The position numbers were made by a program, and so were the translations under genes. Shown here in pieces: positions 6,214-6,306 of a stretch of 6,306 nt of DNA. Numbering within the stretch: position 1 is the stretch's first letter; every line of letters starts with the position of its first letter. The notes beneath the pieces are model-generated. The model was not told the DNA's origin and did not search any database. It saw only the letters and a list, made by a program, of their open reading frames with translations. Origin of the DNA: Chloroflexota bacterium. GTDB taxonomy: Bacteria > Chloroflexota > Limnocylindria > Limnocylindrales > CSP1-4. Where the stretch lies: positions 1 through 6,306 of the forward strand of contig JACDBP010000106.1 of the NCBI GenBank assembly GCA_013694835.1. Reading direction: 5' to 3'.

Positions 6214-6306
6214 GTGGCCTCCGGGGTCTGCAACAGGTTTCGGCGTAGCTCATCGACGCGGGCTTCCGTAAGCTCGAGCCAGCGAAGATCGGCTTCCAGG
6301 TGGAAC
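6210..6306 (-). CDS. PadR-like transcriptional regulator, C-terminal end only
   Basis: The minus strand is open from the right edge to a TGA at 6212-6210, giving the last 31 residues. The text FHLEADLRWLELTEARVDEL followed by RRNL is the charged amphipathic helix typical of the C-terminal dimerisation region of PadR-family regulators. The DNA-binding winged helix lies outside the window. Its stop overlaps the ATG of the ABC ATPase fragment (ATGA). PadR regulators commonly sit just ahead of ABC efflux genes and repress them, which supports the call. With so little sequence, another coiled-coil protein cannot be excluded. Confidence 0.55.
   Translation of the reverse strand, partial: FHLEADLRWLELTEARVDELRRNLLQTPEAT

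Noticed and set aside
5642..6253. A 203-codon minus-strand frame antisense to the nucleotidyltransferase and overlapping the ABC fragment
   Set aside because: No motif is recognisable. It crosses the promoter, and the ABC/PadR reading in another frame of the same strand carries real family signatures.
1..6306. CRISPR array, tRNA or rRNA genes, insertion sequence ends, phage genes
   Set aside because: I found no regularly spaced repeats, no tRNA cloverleaf or rRNA-like stretch, and no transposase, integrase or terminal inverted repeats, including around the 6085 breakpoint.

Overview
This is a GC-rich (roughly two-thirds G+C by eye) bacterial chromosomal window. The coding style is dense, with GTG starts, 4-base gene overlaps and at least one apparently leaderless gene. 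These traits and the look of the proteins suggest an actinobacterium-like or soil/water Chloroflexota-like organism. That assignment is inference; no marker gene settles it.

Left part, minus strand (1-3559): four genes run leftwards in a likely operon. Transcription order is an ATP-grasp ligase-like protein (2687-3559), a CPA1-type Na+/H+ antiporter with a cytosolic tail (1067-2623), a small class I SAM-dependent methyltransferase (390-1070, GTGA overlap with the antiporter), and an unrecognised acidic, helical protein that runs off the left edge (1-351). The three downstream genes are tightly packed. The 63-base gap after the ATP-grasp gene is still compatible with co-transcription.

Middle (3560-5521): a 325-base divergent intergenic region precedes a secreted subtilisin-family (S8, aqualysin/proteinase K type) protease on the plus strand. 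The protease has a signal peptide, an I9 inhibitor propeptide, a complete catalytic domain with four cysteines at aqualysin I spacing, a polyproline linker and a C-terminal PPC-like beta domain. The leader holds a nested inverted repeat just upstream of a good ribosome binding site. A strong hairpin just after the stop codon is a plausible terminator.

Right part (5522-6306): a near-consensus promoter sits so close to the next ATG that the mRNA should be leaderless. It drives a nucleotidyltransferase-fold gene that ends prematurely at 6100. Converging on it from the right edge, on the minus strand, are the C-terminus of a PadR-like regulator and, overlapping it by ATGA, the first 43 codons of an ABC transporter ATPase. 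The ATPase is cut before its Walker A motif. Both the nucleotidyltransferase and the ATPase lose family resemblance at the same place, about base 6085, which marks a rearrangement breakpoint or an assembly chimera. This is the most unusual thing in the window. I see no CRISPR array, tRNA, rRNA or intact mobile element.
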